64,000 nt of DNA from Hymenobacter metallicola (GCF_004745645.1 NZ_SRMB01000004.1:372001-436000), one strand, 5' to 3'; shown: positions 8,671 through 19,002, numbered from the stretch's first letter. Notes: a model not told the origin generated them from the letters alone. Made by a program: numbers and translations.

Positions 8671-11600
8671 ATGCAGAAAATCCTACCCATTCTGGTGCCA
8701 CTGGCCCTGGCAGTTACGCTGCCGGCCTTTGCCCAAACCCGCCAGGCAACCGGCCAGGTACTCAATGCCACCGACCGTACGCCCCTGCCGGGAGTGTCGG
8801 TGGTGCTGAAAGGCACCACCACCGGCACTGCCACCGACCCCGACGGCCGCTTCAGCCTCCCGCTGCCCGCCGACGGCAACCCCACGCTCGTGTTTTCCTT
8901 CGTCGGCTTCGAGCCCTACGAAGTGCGCGTGAGCGACAGTGGCACCGTGCCCACGGTGCAGCTGCGGGAAAAAACCACGGAGCTGAATGATGTAGTAGTG
9001 GTCGGCTACGGGGCCCAGCGCAAGCGTGATATTACCGGCTCGGTGGCCTCTATTTCGGCCGAACAGGTGGCCGAAGTACCCATTGCCCGCGCCGACCAGA
9101 TTCTGCAGGGCCGGGTGAGCGGGGTGCAGGTGACGCAAACCAACTCGGAGCCGGGTGGCAACGTGTCGATCCGCATTCGGGGTACCAACTCCATCAACAC
9201 CGGCAACGAGCCCCTGTTTGTGGTCGACGGCTTTCCGGGCGCCGGGGATTTGAACTCCATCAACCCCAACGACATCGAGTCGATTGAGGTGCTCAAGGAT
9301 GCCTCGGCCACGGCCATCTACGGCTCGCGCGGGGCCAATGGCGTCGTGCTCATCACCACCAAGAAGGGCAAGGTGGGCAAGGGCACGGTCAACTTCGAAA
9401 GCTACACCGGCGTGCAGATTGTACGCCACAAGTACGAGTTGATGAACGCCCGGGAGTTTGCCCAATACCTCAACGAAGTAAACGACGGCGCGACCCTGCC
9501 CGACCCCTACACCGACGAGCAGATTGCGGCCCTGGGCGAGGGCACCGACTGGCAGGACGCTATTCTGCGGCCCGCCCGCCTGAGCAACTACCAGCTGGGC
9601 TTCAACGGCGGCACCGAGGAAACCCGCTACAACCTGAGCCTGAACTATTTCGACCAGGAAGGCATCATCCTCAACTCGGGCTTCAAGCGCGGCACCGTGC
9701 GTCTGAACCTGGACAAGAAGCTGAGCCAGAAGCTGAGCTTCAACTTCTCCAGCCAAGTGGGCGGCACCTTCGAAAAGCGGGCCTTCGTCAACTCCCAGGG
9801 GGGCTCCTTCGGCGGGGCCCTGCTCGACGCCCTGCGCTTTAGCCCCATCAACCCCGTCTACGACGAAAACGGCAACTACACCTACTCCAACACGCCCCTG
9901 CCCTACGTGGAAGACGTGGGCAACCCGGTGGCTTTTGCCGAAAAAACCCGGGACCACCGCACCACGGCCCGGGGCCTGATCAACGTGGCGGCCAACTACG
10001 AGCTGCTGCCCGGCCTGACGCTGCGCCTGACCGGCGGCTTCGACTACAACAACCAGCAAACCGACGTGTACCGCCCCTCCGATGTGTTTCTGGGCCGCCT
10101 CAACAACGGCTCGGCCACCCGGGTGCAAACCAACCGCTACAGCTGGCTGAACGAAAACACGCTGACCTACGACAAGAAGCTCAACGCCAACAACGCCCTG
10201 AACGTGGTGGTGGGCCTCACCGAGCAGCAGTTCTACGGCAACGACTTCAGCTCGGCGGCCAACAACTTCTTTACCAACACCCTGGGCTCCGACAACCTGG
10301 CCCTGGGTGCCAACATTCTGACTCCGAACTCGGGCCGCTACACCAACACGCTGGCTTCTTACTTTGGCCGCGTCAACTACCGCCTGTTCGAGAAGTACCT
10401 GTTTACGGTGACCATGCGGGCCGACGGCTCCTCGCGCTTCGGCAAGAACAACAAGTGGGGCTACTTCCCCTCGGCCGCCTTTGCTTACCGCCTCATCGAC
10501 GAGAAGTTTATGAGCGGCTTTACTTCTCTGAGCGACCTGAAGCTGCGGCTGGGCTTCGGTATCACCGGCAACCAGGAAATCAACAACTACCAGTCGTTGG
10601 CCCGCTACGACGTGGGTTCCTACGCCTCGGGCAGCACCCGCATGGTGGGCCTGGTACCGGCCAACATTGTGAACCCCGACCTGCGCTGGGAATCCACGGC
10701 CGCCTCCAACGTCGGCATTGACATTGCCTTCCTGGAAAACCGCATCAACATTACGGCCGACGCCTACTACAAGAAAACCACCGACCTGCTGCTGCGCGTG
10801 GCCACGCCCCGCTCCACCGGCTACGGCGACATCCTGCTCAATGCCGGCAGCGTGGAAAACAAGGGCTTCGAGTTTGCCTTGAACACCACCAACTTCGACA
10901 CCAAGGCCTTCGGCTGGAAAACCAACCTGAACTTCTCGCTCAACCGCAACAAGGTGCTCGACCTCTACAGCGTGGATGAGCTGCCGGTGGGCCAGTCGAG
11001 CTCCAGCCTGTTTGTGGGCGCGGGCCTGGGCAACACCAGCATTCTGCGCGAAGGGGAGCCCATCGGCTCGTTCTACGGCTACCAGTTCGACGGCCTCTGG
11101 CAGACCACGGATGAAATTGCCGCCGCCGGCCGCACCGGCGTGCGGCCCGGCGACCCGCGCTACGTGGACCAGAACGGCGACAAAGCCATTACCGCCGCCG
11201 ACCGGGTTATTATCGGCCGCGCCCAGCCCGACTTTATTTACGGCCTGACCAACAACTTCAGCGTGGCCGGCTTCAACCTGAACATCTTTATTCAGGGCGT
11301 GCAGGGCTCCGATGTGCTGAACCTGAACCGCTACGAGCTTGAATCGGGCATTGTGAGCACCAACAAGCTCAAGACGGTGGTAGACCGCTGGACGCCGACC
11401 AATACCGATACCAACATTCCGCGGGCTGGCAGCACGATTCGCCGCTCTACCGGCATCGTGAGCGACGTCATTGAAGACGGCTCTTTTGTGCGCCTCAAAA
11501 CCGTAACCCTGGGCTACACCCTGCCCAAATTCAGCAAGGTGCTCAAGCAAGCCAGCGTGTACGTGACGGCCCAGAACCTGGTGACGCTAACCAAATACAC

Positions 11601-11715
11601 CGGCTACGACCCCGAGGTAAACTCCTTCGGCCGCGACAATCTGAGCTTGAACACCGATTACAATGCCTTCCCCAGCACCCGCACCTTCACGGCCGGCATC
11701 AAGCTGGGCTTTTAA
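8671..11715 (+). CDS. susC: SusC-like TonB-dependent outer-membrane transporter
   Basis: Outer-membrane glycan importer of 1014 aa that works with the SusD-like lipoprotein encoded next. A signal peptide ends near PAFAQ. Residues 25-105 form a CarboxypepD_reg-like domain (GQVLNATDRTPLPGVSVVLKG). The TonB box region and plug follow, with LNDVVVVGYGAQRKRDITGS, LFVVDGFPG and the SusC hallmark DASATAIYGSRGANGVVLI. The remainder is the beta-barrel, ending in a terminal Phe. There is no STN domain, so anti-sigma signalling is unlikely, which fits LacI-type control. It is the first gene of the operon, after the operator at 8573. Confidence 0.97.
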   Translation: MQKILPILVPLALAVTLPAFAQTRQATGQVLNATDRTPLPGVSVVLKGTTTGTATDPDGRFSLPLPADGNPTLVFSFVGFEPYEVRVSDSGTVPTVQLREKTTELNDVVVVGYGAQRKRDITGSVASISAEQVAEVPIARADQILQGRVSGVQVTQTNSEPGGNVSIRIRGTNSINTGNEPLFVVDGFPGAGDLNSINPNDIESIEVLKDASATAIYGSRGANGVVLITTKKGKVGKGTVNFESYTGVQIVRHKYELMNAREFAQYLNEVNDGATLPDPYTDEQIAALGEGTDWQDAILRPARLSNYQLGFNGGTEETRYNLSLNYFDQEGIILNSGFKRGTVRLNLDKKLSQKLSFNFSSQVGGTFEKRAFVNSQGGSFGGALLDALRFSPINPVYDENGNYTYSNTPLPYVEDVGNPVAFAEKTRDHRTTARGLINVAANYELLPGLTLRLTGGFDYNNQQTDVYRPSDVFLGRLNNGSATRVQTNRYSWLNENTLTYDKKLNANNALNVVVGLTEQQFYGNDFSSAANNFFTNTLGSDNLALGANILTPNSGRYTNTLASYFGRVNYRLFEKYLFTVTMRADGSSRFGKNNKWGYFPSAAFAYRLIDEKFMSGFTSLSDLKLRLGFGITGNQEINNYQSLARYDVGSYASGSTRMVGLVPANIVNPDLRWESTAASNVGIDIAFLENRINITADAYYKKTTDLLLRVATPRSTGYGDILLNAGSVENKGFEFALNTTNFDTKAFGWKTNLNFSLNRNKVLDLYSVDELPVGQSSSSLFVGAGLGNTSILREGEPIGSFYGYQFDGLWQTTDEIAAAGRTGVRPGDPRYVDQNGDKAITAADRVIIGRAQPDFIYGLTNNFSVAGFNLNIFIQGVQGSDVLNLNRYELESGIVSTNKLKTVVDRWTPTNTDTNIPRAGSTIRRSTGIVSDVIEDGSFVRLKTVTLGYTLPKFSKVLKQASVYVTAQNLVTLTKYTGYDPEVNSFGRDNLSLNTDYNAFPSTRTFTAGIKLGF

Positions 11716-11745
11716 CCCTCTCCCACTGCAGCACTCCCACCTGAG

Positions 11746-13167
11746 ATGAAAAAGTCTATCCTGTTTTTAAGCCTGCTCTCCCTGAGCCTGGCTTCCTGCG
11801 AGAAGTTTCTGGAGGAAAAACCCTACGACTTTCTGTCGAGCGAAAATTTCTACCAGAACGAAGGCGACGCCGTAGCCGGCCTCAACGGCGTGTTCAACGC
11901 CCTGCTGCCCCAGACCTACTTCGGCCGCACGGCCTGGCAAATCCTGGAGCTGCCCGCCGACCTGATCCGGGTGGGTTCCAGCACCGACGAGCGGGCCCAG
12001 CTCTCGCGCTTTACCTTCACCTCGACCAATACCGAAATCAACAGCTGGTGGACCAATACCTACCGCATGATTAACCGGGCCAACGACGTGATTGAGAAGG
12101 TGCCGGCCATCGGCATGGACGAAACCCGCAAGAACAACATCGTGGGCAATGCCCGTTTCCTACGGGCCATGGGTTACTTCGACCTGGTGCGCTGCTTCGG
12201 CGACGTGCCGCTGGTGCTGGCCACGGTGAAGGGCCCCAACGACGACTTGCGCCCCAAGCGCGCCCCGCTGGCCCAGGTCTACGAGCAGATCATTGCCGAT
12301 TTGAAGTTTGCCGAGGCCAACTGCTACCCCGAAAACAAGATTGCCGCGGCCGAGAAAGGCCGGGCCTCGAGCGGGGCCGCGGCAACGTTGCTGGGCAAGG
12401 TGTACCTGACCCGGGCTACCAGCTCGGCCGCCCAGACCGACGACAACAAGCTGGCCCTCGACGCCTTCAACCGGGTGATTAACTCTAAAGTCTATCAATT
12501 GGTGCCCGTCTACGGCGACGTGTTCAACCCCGACAAGGAAAACGGCCCCGAGCACATCTTCTCCATCCAGTTTGACCTGCCCCCGAACACGGGCAACATC
12601 ATCGTGCGCCAGTTTCTGCCCTCCCAGCTTCAGGGCCTGGGCACCTTTACGGTGGAAGACAGCCTGGTGCGCTCCTACGCTGCCAACGACGCCCGCCGGG
12701 CCTGGAACATCAGCAACCAGGCCGGCACTACGACTCTGGCGCGCTACTACTTCAACAAGTTCCGCGACGACAAGCGTATCGTGAACGACTCGCGGGCCAA
12801 CTACCTCGTGACCCGCTACGCCGACGTGCTGCTGCTGCAATCCGAAGCCCTGAACGCGCTAAACCCCAGTGACCCGACCAAATACGCGGGTATCAACGCC
12901 GTACGCGTACGGGCCGGCCTGGCTCCCATTCCGACGTCGAAGGTGACCAGCAAAGACGCCTTTGTGGACCTGCTGGTGCGGGAGCGGGCCTGGGAGCTGG
13001 TGCAGGAAGGCCACCGCTGGTACGACCTGGTGCGCCTGAACCGCTTGAAACAGCGCGAAAAGGCCGTTTTCAACCGCGACATTGACAACCGCTACTTCCT
13101 CTTCCCGATTCCGCAGCCCGAAATGATTCTCAACCCCAACCTGACGCAAAACCCGGGCTATAACTAA
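11746..13167 (+). CDS. susD: SusD/RagB-like glycan-binding outer-membrane lipoprotein
   Basis: A 473-aa surface lipoprotein that captures oligosaccharide and caps SusC. The lipobox is LSLASC with Cys18. A SusD-like N-terminal region follows (FLEEKPYDFLSSENFYQNEGDA), then the RagB C-terminal part with VRERAWELVQEGHRWYDLVRL and FPIPQPEMILNPNLTQNPGY, both diagnostic of the family. It lies 30 bp after susC. Its stop overlaps the start of the next lyase-family gene by one base (TAATG), indicating coupling. Confidence 0.97.
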   Translation: MKKSILFLSLLSLSLASCEKFLEEKPYDFLSSENFYQNEGDAVAGLNGVFNALLPQTYFGRTAWQILELPADLIRVGSSTDERAQLSRFTFTSTNTEINSWWTNTYRMINRANDVIEKVPAIGMDETRKNNIVGNARFLRAMGYFDLVRCFGDVPLVLATVKGPNDDLRPKRAPLAQVYEQIIADLKFAEANCYPENKIAAAEKGRASSGAAATLLGKVYLTRATSSAAQTDDNKLALDAFNRVINSKVYQLVPVYGDVFNPDKENGPEHIFSIQFDLPPNTGNIIVRQFLPSQLQGLGTFTVEDSLVRSYAANDARRAWNISNQAGTTTLARYYFNKFRDDKRIVNDSRANYLVTRYADVLLLQSEALNALNPSDPTKYAGINAVRVRAGLAPIPTSKVTSKDAFVDLLVRERAWELVQEGHRWYDLVRLNRLKQREKAVFNRDIDNRYFLFPIPQPEMILNPNLTQNPGYN

Positions 13168-14384
13168 TGCGCACTTCGTATATGCCTTGGCTGCGCGGCC
13201 TGCTGTGGGCAGTGCTGGCCTTGCTCAAGCTAACCATCCTGACCGGGGCTGCCGTCGCGGCCCCGATGACGCCCTTCCTGCTGCTCAATGCCCAGGACCT
13301 GGCCTCCTACAAAGCAGCGTATCGGAAAGGAAGTCCGGCCGAAGTCCAGCAGGTGCAGCGCCTGCTGGCCAAAGCCGACCAGGCCCTTCAACGCGGCCCC
13401 TACACCGTCACGAGCAAGCAGCGCGTGCCGCCCAGCGGCGACAAGCACGACTACATTTCCCAGGCCCCCTACTGGTGGCCCGACCCCAGCAAGCCCGACG
13501 GCAAGCCCTACATGCAGAAAGACGGGCTGGTCAACCCTGAAACCAAGCAGCTCAAGGATGACGAAAACCTGGCCGCGCTGTGCCACGACGTGCAGGACTT
13601 GGGCCGGGCCTACTACTTCTCGGCCGATGAAAAGTACGCCACTCACGCCGCCCGGCTGTTGCGCGTCTGGTTTCTGGACCCGGCCACCCGCATGAACCCT
13701 AACCTGAACTTCGGACAGGGCATTCCGGGCACCAACGACGGGCGCAGCTTCGGCATCATCGAAAGCCGGCACTTGGTGTACGTTCCGGATGCGTTGGCTT
13801 TGCTTAGCGGCAGCAAAAGTGTGACGCCCGCCTTAGTGAAAGACCTCAAAAGCTGGTACACGCAGTACACCCAGTGGCTGACGACCAGCCAGCTGGGCCG
13901 GGAAGAAGGCCAGAACAAGAACAACCACGGCACTTTCCACGATGTGCAGGTGGTCGATTTTGCCCTGTTCATCGGCAACAAGGAGCTAGCCCGCCAAACC
14001 TTAGAAAAGCAGACCCTGCCCCGGCTGCCGGTGCAGTTTGCCGCCGACGGTTCCCAGCCCCTGGAGCTGGCCCGCACCCGGCCCTGGAACTACGTGAGCA
14101 TGAACCTGCAGGGCTGGGCCGAACTGGCCGTATTGGCCAAGCACGTAGGCCTCGATTTGTGGACCTACACCAGCCCCGAAGGTCGCAGTCTGAGCCAGGC
14201 CGTGGCGTGGTTTCGGCCCTACCTGCTGCGCGAAAAACAGATGGAGCGGAAAGACGCCGTGCCTTCGGGCAACAACGCCATTCTGACCATTTACCACCGC
14301 GCCAGCCCCGAGTACCCGACCCTGGAAGCCGACAAAGTATTTGCCCTCTACCCCGATTTTGTACGTACGCCCTGGGCTATCTGA
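13167..14384 (+). CDS. Alginate-lyase-family polysaccharide lyase (PL38-like)
   Basis: A 405-aa exported protein with a hydrophobic N-terminus (signal peptide ending near AAVAAP). It has the alginate_lyase (alpha/alpha-toroid) family motifs YWWPDPSKPDGKPY, RMNPNLNFGQGIPG, IIESRHLVYV and NNHGTFHDVQVVDF; the Asn-His pair is expected in the active site. The YWWPDP motif is what I associate with the PL38 group, which includes mannuronan- and glucuronan-active enzymes; the family number is from memory. It would cut a uronate polymer by beta-elimination, leaving 4,5-unsaturated ends for GH88. It is translationally coupled to susD. Confidence 0.85.
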   Translation: MRTSYMPWLRGLLWAVLALLKLTILTGAAVAAPMTPFLLLNAQDLASYKAAYRKGSPAEVQQVQRLLAKADQALQRGPYTVTSKQRVPPSGDKHDYISQAPYWWPDPSKPDGKPYMQKDGLVNPETKQLKDDENLAALCHDVQDLGRAYYFSADEKYATHAARLLRVWFLDPATRMNPNLNFGQGIPGTNDGRSFGIIESRHLVYVPDALALLSGSKSVTPALVKDLKSWYTQYTQWLTTSQLGREEGQNKNNHGTFHDVQVVDFALFIGNKELARQTLEKQTLPRLPVQFAADGSQPLELARTRPWNYVSMNLQGWAELAVLAKHVGLDLWTYTSPEGRSLSQAVAWFRPYLLREKQMERKDAVPSGNNAILTIYHRASPEYPTLEADKVFALYPDFVRTPWAI

Positions 14385-14426
14385 AACCAACTTCTTGGCG
14401 GCGCGGCAGCGCCTTTTTCGACTATC

Positions 14427-15245
14427 ATGAGTGAGAATTTTTCCCTGCAGGACAAAGTAATTGTAGTCACCGGCGGCACCGGTATCCTGGGCCAGTCCTT
14501 TATCGACGGTATTGTGGAAGCCGGCGGCACGGTTGGTATTCTGGGCCGCAACGCGGAAGTAGCCCACGGACGGGCCGCCGCTATTAATGCCGCCGGGGGC
14601 CGGGCCCTGGGCCTGGTGGCCGATGTGCTGGACGAAGACCAGCTGCGCGCCGCCTGCCAGCAGGTAATGCAGGCCTTTGGTCAGATTGATGGCCTGGTCA
14701 ATGCGGCCGGCGGCAACGGGGCCGACGGGGTGTTGGCGCCCGAAGAAGACGTATTTAAGATGAACCTAGCCGGCATGAAGCGGGTAATGGAGCTCAACGT
14801 GTGGGGCGCCATCCTGCCTACCCAGGTGTTTGGCGAGGCCATTGCCCAAACCGGCCAGGGCGGCAGCATCGTCAATATTTCGTCGATGAACTCGAAGCGG
14901 GCCATAACCAAGGTGCTGGGCTACAACATGGGCAAGGCCGCCCTGGACTGCTACAACCAGTGGTTTGCGGTGGAAATGGCCAACCGCTACGGCGACAAAA
15001 TCCGGATGAATGCCCTGGCCCCCGGCTTTTTCCTGACCGAGCAAAACCGCGCCCTGCTCACCACGCCCGACGGCGGCTTTACCGAGCGGGGCCAGTTGGT
15101 TATCAAGCAAACCCCGTTCAAACGCTTCGGCCAGCCCGATGAGCTCAAGGGGGCCCTGGTGTGGCTGCTCAGCGACGCGTCCCGCTTCGTGACGGGCTCC
15201 ATGATTTGCGTGGACGGCGGGTTCTCCATCTTTGGCGGCGTGTAA
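14427..15245 (+). CDS. Short-chain dehydrogenase, probable fructuronate/mannonate oxidoreductase
   Basis: A 272-aa NAD(P)-dependent SDR enzyme. It has the cofactor motif VVTGGTGILGQ, NAAGG, a Ser in ISSMNS, the catalytic YNMGK and a C-terminal FVTGSMICVDGGFSIFGGV. SDRs of this type sit next to uxuA in many Bacteroidota and reduce D-fructuronate to D-mannonate. The UxuA gene begins only 13 bp downstream, which supports that role. A general SDR function on another keto-uronate cannot be excluded. Cytoplasmic. Confidence 0.85.
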   Translation: MSENFSLQDKVIVVTGGTGILGQSFIDGIVEAGGTVGILGRNAEVAHGRAAAINAAGGRALGLVADVLDEDQLRAACQQVMQAFGQIDGLVNAAGGNGADGVLAPEEDVFKMNLAGMKRVMELNVWGAILPTQVFGEAIAQTGQGGSIVNISSMNSKRAITKVLGYNMGKAALDCYNQWFAVEMANRYGDKIRMNALAPGFFLTEQNRALLTTPDGGFTERGQLVIKQTPFKRFGQPDELKGALVWLLSDASRFVTGSMICVDGGFSIFGGV

Positions 15246-15257
15246 CTAGGCAACCAG

Positions 15258-16451
15258 ATGGAACAACAGAAGCAGTATTCGCTGGAGCAAACCATGCGCT
15301 GGTTTGGCCCCCAGGACCCGGTCAGCCTGGCCGATATTCGGCAGGCCGGCTGCACGGGCGTTGTCACGGCCCTGCACCATATTCCGAACGGCCAGGTGTG
15401 GTCCGTGGCCGAAATTCAGCAGCGCAAGGAGCTGATTGAACAAGCCGGCCTGCGCTGGAGCGTGGTGGAAAGCGTCCCGGTGCACGAGGCCATTAAAACC
15501 CAAAGCGGCGGCTTCGAAACCTATATCGAGCACTATAAAGAGAGCCTGCGCAACCTGGGCAGCTGTGGCATCGGCACGGTGACCTACAACTTCATGCCCG
15601 TGCTCGACTGGACCCGCACCGACCTGGCGTACGAAGTGGCCGACGGCTCTAAAGCGTTGCGTTTCGAGCGGGCGGCTTTTGTAGCCTTCGACGTGCTGCA
15701 GCTGCAGCGGCGCGGGGCCGAGCAGGAATATTCCGCCGACGAGCTGGCTAAGGCCCGGCGCCGCTTCGAGCAAATGAACCAAGCTGAGCGGCAGCTCTTG
15801 CAGCGCAACATCATTGCCGGCCTACCCGGCTCGGAGGAAAGCTTCACGCTACAGCAGTTTCAGCAGGCCCTGGACGCCTACCAGCACATCGACGCCGCGC
15901 GGCTACGGGCCCACCTGGTTCACTTTCTGCAAGAAGTGGTACCGGTGGCCGAGGCCAGCGGCGTCAAGCTGGTGATTCACCCCGACGACCCGCCCTACCC
16001 CATCCTGGGTTTGCCCCGCGTGGTCAGCACCGCCGCCGATGTGCAGGCCCTGTTCGACGCGGTGCCTTCGCCCAACAACGGCCTGTGCTTCTGCACCGGC
16101 TCCTTCGGCGTGCGGCCCGATAACGACTTGCCCGCCATGGTCCGCCAGTTTGCCGACCGAATCAACTTTATCCATTTGCGCAGCACCCGCCGCAACGCCG
16201 ACGGCGACTTTTTCGAGGACAACCACCTGGAAGGCGACGTGGACATGTACCGCGTGGTGCGCGAGCTGGTGCTCGTGATGCAGCAGCGCCAAACGAGCCT
16301 CGCCATGCGCCCCGACCACGGCCATCAGATGCTCGACGACTTGCACAAGAAAACGAACCCCGGCTACTCGGCCATCGGCCGCCTGCGCGGCCTGGCTGAG
16401 CTGCGCGGCCTGGAGCTGGGCATTAGCAGAAGTATGGGGGAGGGTTGCTAG
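15258..16451 (+). CDS. uxuA: Mannonate dehydratase
   Basis: Cytoplasmic enzyme (397 aa) that dehydrates D-mannonate to 2-keto-3-deoxy-D-gluconate in the glucuronate catabolic pathway. It has a TIM-barrel with the UxuA pattern: TMRWFGPQDPVSLADIRQAG at the N-terminus, LVIHPDDPPYPILGLPRVV, LCFCTGSFGVRPDND, FIHLRSTRR and AMRPDHGHQMLDD. The conserved His, Cys and Asp residues needed for metal binding are present. Length is normal. Its presence points to glucuronate as a product of the polymer degraded here. No UxaC-type isomerase is in the window. Confidence 0.95.
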   Translation: MEQQKQYSLEQTMRWFGPQDPVSLADIRQAGCTGVVTALHHIPNGQVWSVAEIQQRKELIEQAGLRWSVVESVPVHEAIKTQSGGFETYIEHYKESLRNLGSCGIGTVTYNFMPVLDWTRTDLAYEVADGSKALRFERAAFVAFDVLQLQRRGAEQEYSADELAKARRRFEQMNQAERQLLQRNIIAGLPGSEESFTLQQFQQALDAYQHIDAARLRAHLVHFLQEVVPVAEASGVKLVIHPDDPPYPILGLPRVVSTAADVQALFDAVPSPNNGLCFCTGSFGVRPDNDLPAMVRQFADRINFIHLRSTRRNADGDFFEDNHLEGDVDMYRVVRELVLVMQQRQTSLAMRPDHGHQMLDDLHKKTNPGYSAIGRLRGLAELRGLELGISRSMGEGC

Positions 16452-16534
16452 GAACTAGTTCTCCTTCTTAGCTAAGGTGGGAGCTAGCTTTTACTTCTAA
16501 TGCGCCACAACGCTTAAAACTGAACTACAAACGA

Positions 16535-18994
16535 GTGAGAAGTAAACAGGTAATCGTCGCTTTACTGTTGCTGCTCGGCCTGCACCCTGCTTTTGGGCAG
16601 CGCAGCCAGCGGCTGATTACGAAGTGGGAATTCGTCCGCCAGGATCTGGGGGGCGTGTGGGAAGCAGTGCGGCCCGTGGGTGCTGGTAACCCCGAGAGCG
16701 TCCCGTTGTGGGAGAGGGTGACGCTGCCGCACTGCTTTAACGCCCAAGATGCGGTAGACCCGAGCGTCAACTATTACCAGGGCCCCGGCTGGTACCGCAC
16801 CCAGCTTGCGGTGCAAAACCCCTACGCGGGCGGCCGCACCCTGCTCCACTTCGAGGGCGCGGGCCAGAAAACCGAAGTTTACCTCTACACCACCAAAGTG
16901 GGCAGCCACGTGGGCGGCTACGACGAATGGACCGTGGACCTGACCCAGGCCATTGCCGACTTCCAAAAGACCGACGTTTACCAGAAGCAGTTCAAGGGCC
17001 AGATTCCGCTCAGCATCCGCTGCGACAACACGCGCGACCTGGAAATGATACCCTCCGACTTGTCGGATTTCAACCTCTACGGCGGCTTGTACCGCTACGT
17101 GAACCTGCAATATCAGCCGGCCGTGGCCTTGAGCAGCCTCGTGGCCAAAGCCGAAGTCGACAAGGCCGGCAAGGCGGGCATGCTCACCGTGAAAGCCGTT
17201 TTTCCCGAAACTGTAGGCAGCGGCTCGGCGCCGTACCAGGTGCGCCTGCTCGACCCGCGTGGCAAGCAGGTAGCGCAGTTTAAAGGCAGTCTGACGACTA
17301 AACAAGGGGAAGTGGAGTTGCACCGATTTGCGGTGAAGGCCCCCCGTCTCTGGTCGCCCGACCGGCCCCAGCTCTACACCGTGCAGGTGACGGTGGGCAG
17401 CGGCGCGGAAGCCTACCAGCAAAGCGAAAAAGTCGGGTTCCGCCACATTGAGTTTGTGGAGAAAGGCCCGTTTATGCTCAATGGGCAGCGGCTGCTGTTG
17501 CGCGGCACCCACCGCCACGAAGACCACGCCAGCGTGGCCGCCGCCATGACCGAGCCCCAGATTCGGCAGGAAATGGTGCTGATGAAGCGCATGGGCGTCA
17601 ATTTCATCCGCCTGGGCCACTATCAACAGTCGCGCCTCGTGCTCAACCTCTGCGACTCGCTGGGCATCACCGTGTGGGAGGAGATTCCCTGGTGCCGGGG
17701 CGGGTTGGGCGGGCCGGTGTACCAGGCGCAGGCCAAGGGCATGCTGCGCAACATGATTCAGCAGCACTTCAACCACCCGAGCATTATTATCTGGGGCCTG
17801 GGCAACGAAAACGACTGGCCCGGCGACTTTCCCGAGTTCGACAAGCAGAAAATCCGGGCCTTCATGACCGAGCTCAACGACTTGTCGCACCAGCTCGACG
17901 CCTCGCGCTACACCGCCATTCGCCGCTGCGACTTCTGCAAGGACATTGTGGATGTATACTCGCCCTCTATCTGGGCCGGCTGGTACCGCGGCATCTACAC
18001 CGAGTACAAGGAAACCAGCCGCAAGGAGTTTGAGGGCGTGAAACGCTTTTTGCACGTGGAATGGGGCGGCGACTCCCACGCCGGCCGCCACTCGGAAACC
18101 CCCGACAACGCCCTGGCCAAAATAACGGCCGGCAAAGGCGCCGACGAGCGGGCCGGCGACGCCTCCCTGTTCGGGGGCAGCGCCCGGGTATCCAAGGACG
18201 GCGACTGGAGCGAAACCTACCTCTGCAACCTGGTGGACTGGCACCTGAAAGAGCAGGAAACCATGCCCTGGCTCAGCGGCACGGCCTACTGGCCCTTCAA
18301 GGACTTTTCAACCCCCGTGCGCCCCGACAACCCCGTGCCCTACATGAACCAAAAGGGCGTCGTGGAACGGGATTTTACGCCCAAAGAGGCTTATTACGTG
18401 TTCCAGTCGTACTGGACCCAGCAGCCCATGGCCCACATCTACGGCCACAGCTGGCCGGTGCGCTGGGGCGACGAGGGCGAGCTGAAAATGGTGAAAGTGT
18501 ACTCCAACTGCGAGCAGGCCGAGTTGTTTGTGAACGGCAAAAGCTACGGCGTCAAGCAGCGCAACAGCCAGGATTTTCCCGCCGCCGGCCTGCACTGGAA
18601 CGTGCCCTTTGCAGCCGGTCAGAACCAAGTGCGCGTGGTAGCAAAGCAGGGCAAGCAGACGGTGCAGGACGAAATCAGCTTCCGCTACCAAACCCAGAAG
18701 TGGGACAAACCTACCAAGCTCACCCTGGAAAAAGTAGCCGACACTCAGGGCCTGACCACCGTCGAAGCCAAGCTCTACGACGCCCAGGGCGTGCAGTGCC
18801 TCGACGCGGCCAGCTGGCTGGAATTCTCGTTGGCCGGCGCTGGCAAATTGCTTGACAACCTGGGTACCAGCAGCGGCTCGCGCAAGGTGCAGGCCTACAA
18901 CGGCCGGGCCATTATCCGCCTCCAGGCTACGCCCGGCCAAACCAGCGTAGCCGTGCAGTCGCCGGGCCTGCCGGCGGTAGTATTGAACCTGTAA
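16535..18994 (+). CDS. Exported GH2-family glycoside hydrolase
   Basis: A GH2 beta-galactosidase/beta-glucuronidase-type enzyme of 819 aa. Translation starts at GTG, giving a signal peptide ending near PAFGQ. The sugar-binding domain (WYRTQLAVQNP, GGYDEWTVDL), Ig-like domain and catalytic barrel are in order. Acid/base Glu425 lies in WGLGNENDW, and the likely nucleophile Glu509 lies in HVEWGGDSHAG. A DUF4982-like C-terminal domain follows (VNGKSYGVKQRNSQ). Beta-glucuronidase activity would fit the locus, but motifs do not settle substrate. It begins 83 bp after uxuA. Confidence 0.9.
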   Translation: MRSKQVIVALLLLLGLHPAFGQRSQRLITKWEFVRQDLGGVWEAVRPVGAGNPESVPLWERVTLPHCFNAQDAVDPSVNYYQGPGWYRTQLAVQNPYAGGRTLLHFEGAGQKTEVYLYTTKVGSHVGGYDEWTVDLTQAIADFQKTDVYQKQFKGQIPLSIRCDNTRDLEMIPSDLSDFNLYGGLYRYVNLQYQPAVALSSLVAKAEVDKAGKAGMLTVKAVFPETVGSGSAPYQVRLLDPRGKQVAQFKGSLTTKQGEVELHRFAVKAPRLWSPDRPQLYTVQVTVGSGAEAYQQSEKVGFRHIEFVEKGPFMLNGQRLLLRGTHRHEDHASVAAAMTEPQIRQEMVLMKRMGVNFIRLGHYQQSRLVLNLCDSLGITVWEEIPWCRGGLGGPVYQAQAKGMLRNMIQQHFNHPSIIIWGLGNENDWPGDFPEFDKQKIRAFMTELNDLSHQLDASRYTAIRRCDFCKDIVDVYSPSIWAGWYRGIYTEYKETSRKEFEGVKRFLHVEWGGDSHAGRHSETPDNALAKITAGKGADERAGDASLFGGSARVSKDGDWSETYLCNLVDWHLKEQETMPWLSGTAYWPFKDFSTPVRPDNPVPYMNQKGVVERDFTPKEAYYVFQSYWTQQPMAHIYGHSWPVRWGDEGELKMVKVYSNCEQAELFVNGKSYGVKQRNSQDFPAAGLHWNVPFAAGQNQVRVVAKQGKQTVQDEISFRYQTQKWDKPTKLTLEKVADTQGLTTVEAKLYDAQGVQCLDAASWLEFSLAGAGKLLDNLGTSSGSRKVQAYNGRAIIRLQATPGQTSVAVQSPGLPAVVLNL

Positions 18995-19002
18995 TAGCCC
19001 GA

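Noticed and set aside
8683..11550. A 955-codon open frame antisense to susC
   Set aside because: High GC and codon bias keep the opposite frame open. It is repetitive in His/Val/Gly, has no domain, and the plus-strand frame is an unmistakable SusC.
16562..18244. A 560-codon frame antisense to the first GH2 gene
   Set aside because: Shadow frame with composition artefacts (His/Val/Ala/Gly-rich); the sense frame has complete GH2 motifs.
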